Below, in pieces: positions 60,740-64,000 of a DNA stretch of 64,000 bases. The stretch lies in contig NZ_PTIX01000001.1 of assembly GCF_002934265.1 (NCBI RefSeq), forward strand, positions 372,001 through 436,000, in the 5' to 3' direction. The position numbers and the translations under genes are program-made. This DNA comes from Actinokineospora auranticolor (GTDB taxonomy: Bacteria; Actinomycetota; Actinomycetes; Mycobacteriales; Pseudonocardiaceae). The first letter of the stretch is position 1. Every line of letters starts with the position of its first letter. The notes below the pieces were generated by a model. The model searched no databases. It was not told the DNA's origin and worked only from the letters and a program-made list of their open reading frames with translations.

Positions 60740-61582
60740 GTGAGTGCGCTGGTGTTGTCCGGAAAGGAACTGGCTTCGGCGATTCGGGCCGATGTCGCCG
60801 AGCGGGCGAGTGCGTTGGCCGCGGCCGGGGTACCGCCGCGGCTGGTTGTTGTCGTGGCGACCGCGGACGAGGCCAGTGCCTGGTATGTGCGGTCCATCGC
60901 CAAGGCGGCGGGGAAGGTCGGGATTGTGTGCGATGTCGTCGACCTGGGGCCGGACGCGACCGCTGAGGTGATTCGGGGGCGGTTGGGGGAGTTGTCGGCA
61001 GATCCGGCCGTGCACGGGGTGATTCTTCAGACGCCGTTGCCTGAAGGGTGTTCGGTGGAGGAGTTGGCGGGGGATATCGCGTTCGAGAAGGACGTGGATG
61101 GGGCGAATCCGTTGTCGCTGGGGCGGTTGGCGGCCGGACTGCCCGCGTTCGCGCCCGCCACGGCCGAGGCCGTGGTGCGGTTGCTGGAGCACCACGAGGT
61201 CGAGCTCGCCGGGCGGCACGTGGCGGTGGTGGGACGGTCGACCGTGGTCGGGAAGCCCGCCGCGCACCTGCTGCTGGACCGGAACGCGACCGTCACCGTC
61301 TGCCACTCGCGCACGCGGGACCTGGCCGCCGTCACCTCGACCGCCGACGTCGTGGTGGCCGCGGTGGGCCGGGCCGGGCTGATCACGGCCGCGCACGTGG
61401 CCGCGGGCGCGGTCGTCGTGGATGTCGGCACCAACCCGACGGCCGACGGCGGCCTGGTCGGCGACGTCGACGTCGCCTCGGTCGACCACAAGGCGGGCGC
61501 GGTCACACCCGTACCGGGCGGGGTCGGTCCGGTGACCACCGCCCTGCTGCTCCAGCACACCGTCCAGGCGGCGTCACACTAG
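60740..61582 (+). CDS. folD: Methylenetetrahydrofolate dehydrogenase/cyclohydrolase FolD
   Basis: The 280-residue protein has the FolD signatures: PAVHGVILQTPLPEG, FEKDVDGANPLSLGRLAAGL, a Rossmann domain with VAVVGRSTVVGKPAAHLLL, and PVPGGVGPVTTALLL at the end. The first catalytic motif is ASAWYVRSIAKAAGK; the Tyr is kept and the following K of the usual Y-x-x-x-K is present as K in SIAKA. It oxidises methylene-THF and hydrolyses methenyl-THF. The GTG at 60740 follows GGAAAGGG. It ends nine bases into the convergent thioesterase gene. Confidence 0.93.
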   Translation: MSALVLSGKELASAIRADVAERASALAAAGVPPRLVVVVATADEASAWYVRSIAKAAGKVGIVCDVVDLGPDATAEVIRGRLGELSADPAVHGVILQTPLPEGCSVEELAGDIAFEKDVDGANPLSLGRLAAGLPAFAPATAEAVVRLLEHHEVELAGRHVAVVGRSTVVGKPAAHLLLDRNATVTVCHSRTRDLAAVTSTADVVVAAVGRAGLITAAHVAAGAVVVDVGTNPTADGGLVGDVDVASVDHKAGAVTPVPGGVGPVTTALLLQHTVQAASH

Positions 61583-62341
61583 GTCGGACCTGATGTCCCG
61601 CAGGAGTTCCCGGCGGCACTCGTCCAGGTAGAAGTGTCCGCCCGGGAACACCCGCAGCCGGAAGTCCGCCGAGGTCTGCACCCGCCACTCGCGGATCTCG
61701 TCCACGGGGGTGTAGGAATCCTCGCGGCCCGCGAAAGCCGTGATGGGGAACGACATCGGCGGTGTCGGGCAGTGCCGGTACCGCTCCACCATGGCCAGGT
61801 CCGCGCGCAGCGGCCGCAGCAGCGGGCCCAGCAGCCGCCGGTCCTCGGGCACCGCGTCCGCGATGGAGTCGAAGGCGCGGCGGGCGGCGGCGAGCAGTTC
61901 CTCATCGGACAGACCGCGTGCCCGGAGCCGGTGCGGGGACGGCAGGTGCGGGGCCGGTCCGGCCGAGACGAACAACCGCCGCGGTGGCCGACCGCGCGCG
62001 GCGAGGCGGCGGGCGACCTCGAAGCCGACGAGCGCGCCCATGCTGTGGCCGAAGATCGCGAAAGGCCGGTCGGCCAACGGGAACAGCGCCTCCGCCGCCT
62101 CGTCGGCCAGCTCGGCCACCTCGGTGGCGGCGGGTTCGCCGAAGCGCGATTCCCGCCCCGGCAACCGGACCGCCAGCGGGTCCAGCCCCTCCTCCTGCCA
62201 CCGGTGGTACATCACGCTTCCCTTGCCCGCGCCGGGAAAGCACAGCAGCAGTATCCCCCTGGCGGGCGCCCGGCCCACCCACGGCGTCCCCGGGACGCAC
62301 ACCCGCCAGTCCAGGTCGCCCAGGGTGTCCGCCCTATGCAC
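61574..62341 (-). CDS. Type II thioesterase
   Basis: The 255-residue protein is an alpha/beta hydrolase of the external thioesterase type: LLLCFPGAGKGSVMYHRW, nucleophile Ser in IFGHSMGALVGFEVAR, Asp in FAGREDSYTP, and His in FPGGHFYLDEC. Such enzymes remove wrong acyl groups from polyketide or nonribosomal synthetases. The GTG at 62341 gives the standard length, though frame extends to 62437. Together with the P450 next to it, it suggests the edge of a natural-product gene cluster that continues to the right of the window. Confidence 0.85.
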   Translation of the reverse strand: MHRADTLGDLDWRVCVPGTPWVGRAPARGILLLCFPGAGKGSVMYHRWQEEGLDPLAVRLPGRESRFGEPAATEVAELADEAAEALFPLADRPFAIFGHSMGALVGFEVARRLAARGRPPRRLFVSAGPAPHLPSPHRLRARGLSDEELLAAARRAFDSIADAVPEDRRLLGPLLRPLRADLAMVERYRHCPTPPMSFPITAFAGREDSYTPVDEIREWRVQTSADFRLRVFPGGHFYLDECRRELLRDIRSDLV

Positions 62342-62559
62342 GGCGAACCCCGGCCGCGGGCGGGAAACCCGAGCACTGACAACCGCGTGCACGCGGCACG
62401 AAACCCATGGCGGCGAACACCTTCGACCCCCAGACAATCCCCGTGATCCCCCGGCGACAGGTGCTCGAACCCCCTCGCACCCGTGCCCCGCTTTCCGAAG
62501 TTACCACAGCCCGCAAGGCTCGCCGGGGCGTTCGCGCGCCGCCACCGGTATGGCGGCGA

Positions 62560-63918
62560 TTATTCGGAGAGCGCCGAACGGCGCGGGCGAATCGACCGGA
62601 CCTCGACCGGTACGCCGCCTTTCGGCCACATCGTGGCCACGCCGACGGGCTGGATCGGTGGCCCCGACAGCGCCAGGTCGGTGCCGCGGGCCAGCTCGGC
62701 GATCAGCGCGCGCAGCTCCAGCTCGGCGAAGGTGAACCCGATGCAGTGCCGGTAGCCGCCCCCGAAGGGCACCCAGCTGTACGGCTCCGGCTCGCGGTAC
62801 CCCGGCGCGGACTTGTCCCAGCGCAGCGGGTCGAAGGCCAGGGGGGCGTCCCACAGCGACGGCAGGCGGTGCGTGACGTACTGGGAGTAGAGGACCTTAG
62901 TCCCGGCGCGCACCACGTGCCCGCCGAACTCGAAGTCCGCCACCGCCGTGCGGCCGGTCAGCACGCCCGGGGTGTAGAGCCGCAGGATCTCCTGGATGGT
63001 CCAGCCGACGTACTCCATCGACTCCAGGTGCGCGTGCGTCAGCTCCTCGTCGCCCGCCACCTCGGCGACCTCCGCGCGCACCCGCGCGTACACGTCCGGC
63101 CTGCTCAGCAGCGCGTACACCGCCCAGCCCGCCGCGGCGCTGCTGGAGTCGTAGCCGGAGGCGATCAGGCTGATCACCTGGTCGCGGATCTCCAGGTCGC
63201 TGAGCCGGTCGCCCGCGTGCGTGCACGACCCCAGCAGCGCGTCGAGCACGTCCGCCCGCTCGCCCGGCTCGGCCCGCCGCTGCTCGACCTCGGCGCGCAC
63301 CAGGTCGTCCACCCGCCGCCGGGCCGCCACCGCCCGCCGGTACGCGGTGCCCGGCAGGTCGCGGTCGAACCGCAGGAACGGCGACCGGTTGATGTACTTG
63401 AGCGCGGTCTCCAGCTCGCGTCCGATGTGGTCGGTGTGCTCCTGGAGCCGGTCGCCGAACAGCGACCGGATCGCGATGCGCCGGATGCACGACCGGATCG
63501 CGGTGAACGCGTCGACGGTCTGCCCCGGCGGCCACGCGGCGAACATGCGGTGGATCTCCTCCACCATGATCGGCACGTACCGCTGCAACCGGCGGTAGGC
63601 GAACGCGGGCTGCACGAGCGAGCGCCGCCTGCGATGGTCCGTCCCGTCGCTCACCACCATCGCGCAGCTCCCGACGACCGGAATGAGCAGGCTGAGCACG
63701 TCCCGGGACAGGAACCGCGGGTTCTTCGGCGAGTCGTCGAGCAGCAGCTTGTTCGCCTCGGCGCCGAACATCATCACGTAGTGGTTGGACCCGAAACCGA
63801 AGTCGCACACCGGTCCGTACTCCTGGTGCAGCCGCAGCAGCGCGTCGTACGGGTCGCCCAGCAGCCCCTTGAAGTACTTGAGGTGGCCCAGTGGTGTCGG
63901 GCCGGGCAGGCCGCGCAT
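62560..63918 (-). CDS. Cytochrome P450
   Basis: The 452-residue protein has the P450 signatures: I-helix ASGYDSSSAAAGW, ExxR in IQEILRLYTPG, and the heme motif VPFGGGYRHCIGF with heme-ligand Cys near 392. The N-terminus (MRGLPGPTPLGHLKYFKGL) has the Pro-rich pattern but no membrane anchor, so it is soluble and needs ferredoxin partners, none of which is encoded here. The ATG at 63918 overlaps the stop of the upstream gene as TGATG, so the two are co-translated. It probably tailors a natural product. Confidence 0.93.
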   Translation of the reverse strand: MRGLPGPTPLGHLKYFKGLLGDPYDALLRLHQEYGPVCDFGFGSNHYVMMFGAEANKLLLDDSPKNPRFLSRDVLSLLIPVVGSCAMVVSDGTDHRRRRSLVQPAFAYRRLQRYVPIMVEEIHRMFAAWPPGQTVDAFTAIRSCIRRIAIRSLFGDRLQEHTDHIGRELETALKYINRSPFLRFDRDLPGTAYRRAVAARRRVDDLVRAEVEQRRAEPGERADVLDALLGSCTHAGDRLSDLEIRDQVISLIASGYDSSSAAAGWAVYALLSRPDVYARVRAEVAEVAGDEELTHAHLESMEYVGWTIQEILRLYTPGVLTGRTAVADFEFGGHVVRAGTKVLYSQYVTHRLPSLWDAPLAFDPLRWDKSAPGYREPEPYSWVPFGGGYRHCIGFTFAELELRALIAELARGTDLALSGPPIQPVGVATMWPKGGVPVEVRSIRPRRSALSE

Positions 63919-64000
63919 CACCGGCTCCCGCGGTGCGGCAGCCGCGGCAGGCCCAGGTCGTCGTAGAGCGCGCGGACCAGGGCGTAGCGGCGGGCGAAGG
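63918..64000 (-). CDS. 3' end of a gene coupled to the P450 (partial)
   Basis: The minus strand is open from the window edge to TGA at 63918-63920 and encodes FARRYALVRALYDDLGLPRL followed by PHRGSR. This stop shares a base with the P450 ATG (TGATG), so this is a genuine upstream gene in the same operon. The 26 residues do not allow a family to be named. Confidence 0.6.
   Translation of the reverse strand, partial: FARRYALVRALYDDLGLPRLPHRGSR

Noticed and set aside
1-64000. tRNA or rRNA genes and CRISPR arrays
   Set aside because: I saw no TPsiC-like GGTTCRANTCC context with matching arms, no rRNA signature, and no repeat-spacer array; a covariance-model search would be needed to exclude a tRNA fully.

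Overview
The window is very GC-rich actinomycete chromosome. Genes are dense, many start with GTG, and start/stop codons often overlap as ATGA or GTGA. An XRE-DUF5753/DUF397 pair, a standalone LysR-type binding protein facing a DUF5997 gene, a DasR-like operator upstream of a chitinase, and a Pls-type synthetase suggest a filamentous antibiotic-producing order (Streptomycetales or Pseudonocardiales). No rRNA, tRNA or CRISPR array was seen, so the species cannot be fixed.

Region 1 (1-4,960) is eroding accessory DNA: an amino-acid permease remnant, an MFS pump whose reading frame runs through the permease remnant, a divergent TetR regulator with a palindromic operator between them, a phosphotransferase remnant with an internal deletion, and an ArsR-like regulator.

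Region 2 (5,057-15,953) is signalling and conflict-type DNA. It holds an nSTAND1-type NTPase with one membrane helix and 14 WD40 blades, a MauE-like membrane protein, an XRE regulator convergent with a DUF397 protein, and a tightly coupled four-gene operon. The operon encodes a SARP-like protein with an Asn/Gly-rich tail, a P-loop protein with an I-G-D-x-N motif near its N-terminus, an SPFH-like protein and a small membrane protein. The two motifs resemble amyloid signalling motifs, so this is a candidate new immune or stress-sensing system.

Region 3 (16,352-18,466) has a secreted papain-like cysteine protease, a membrane-anchored secreted partner, and a PPOX-class F420-dependent enzyme.

Region 4 (18,593-40,286) joins two large systems tail to tail. 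The first (+ strand) is a MoxR AAA+ / giant wHTH protein / DUF5682-vWA fusion / SWIM-finger cluster. The second (- strand) is a complete type III Wadjet plasmid-defence operon (jetD-jetA-jetB-jetC). Their stop codons share the tetranucleotide CTAG.

Region 5 (40,451-46,192) has a secreted GH18 chitinase with a DasR-like site and a strong terminator, a vWA protein, a LysR-type binding protein, a DUF5997 protein, a broken transposase, and a DapF-like epimerase. Region 6 (46,220-50,212) is a Pls-type membrane NRPS, probably co-transcribed with the epimerase to make a poly-diamino-acid.

Region 7 (50,712-59,900) is a restriction-type island: GHKL/MORC-like ATPase, PD-(D/E)XK (DUF4420) protein, Z1 helicase-like protein, C5 cytosine methyltransferase, Vsr-like nuclease with an extra N-terminal domain, and a small unknown protein. 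Region 8 (59,994-64,000) has two one-carbon folate genes, then a type II thioesterase, a cytochrome P450 and the 3' end of another gene. These last three look like the edge of a biosynthetic gene cluster that continues past the window.
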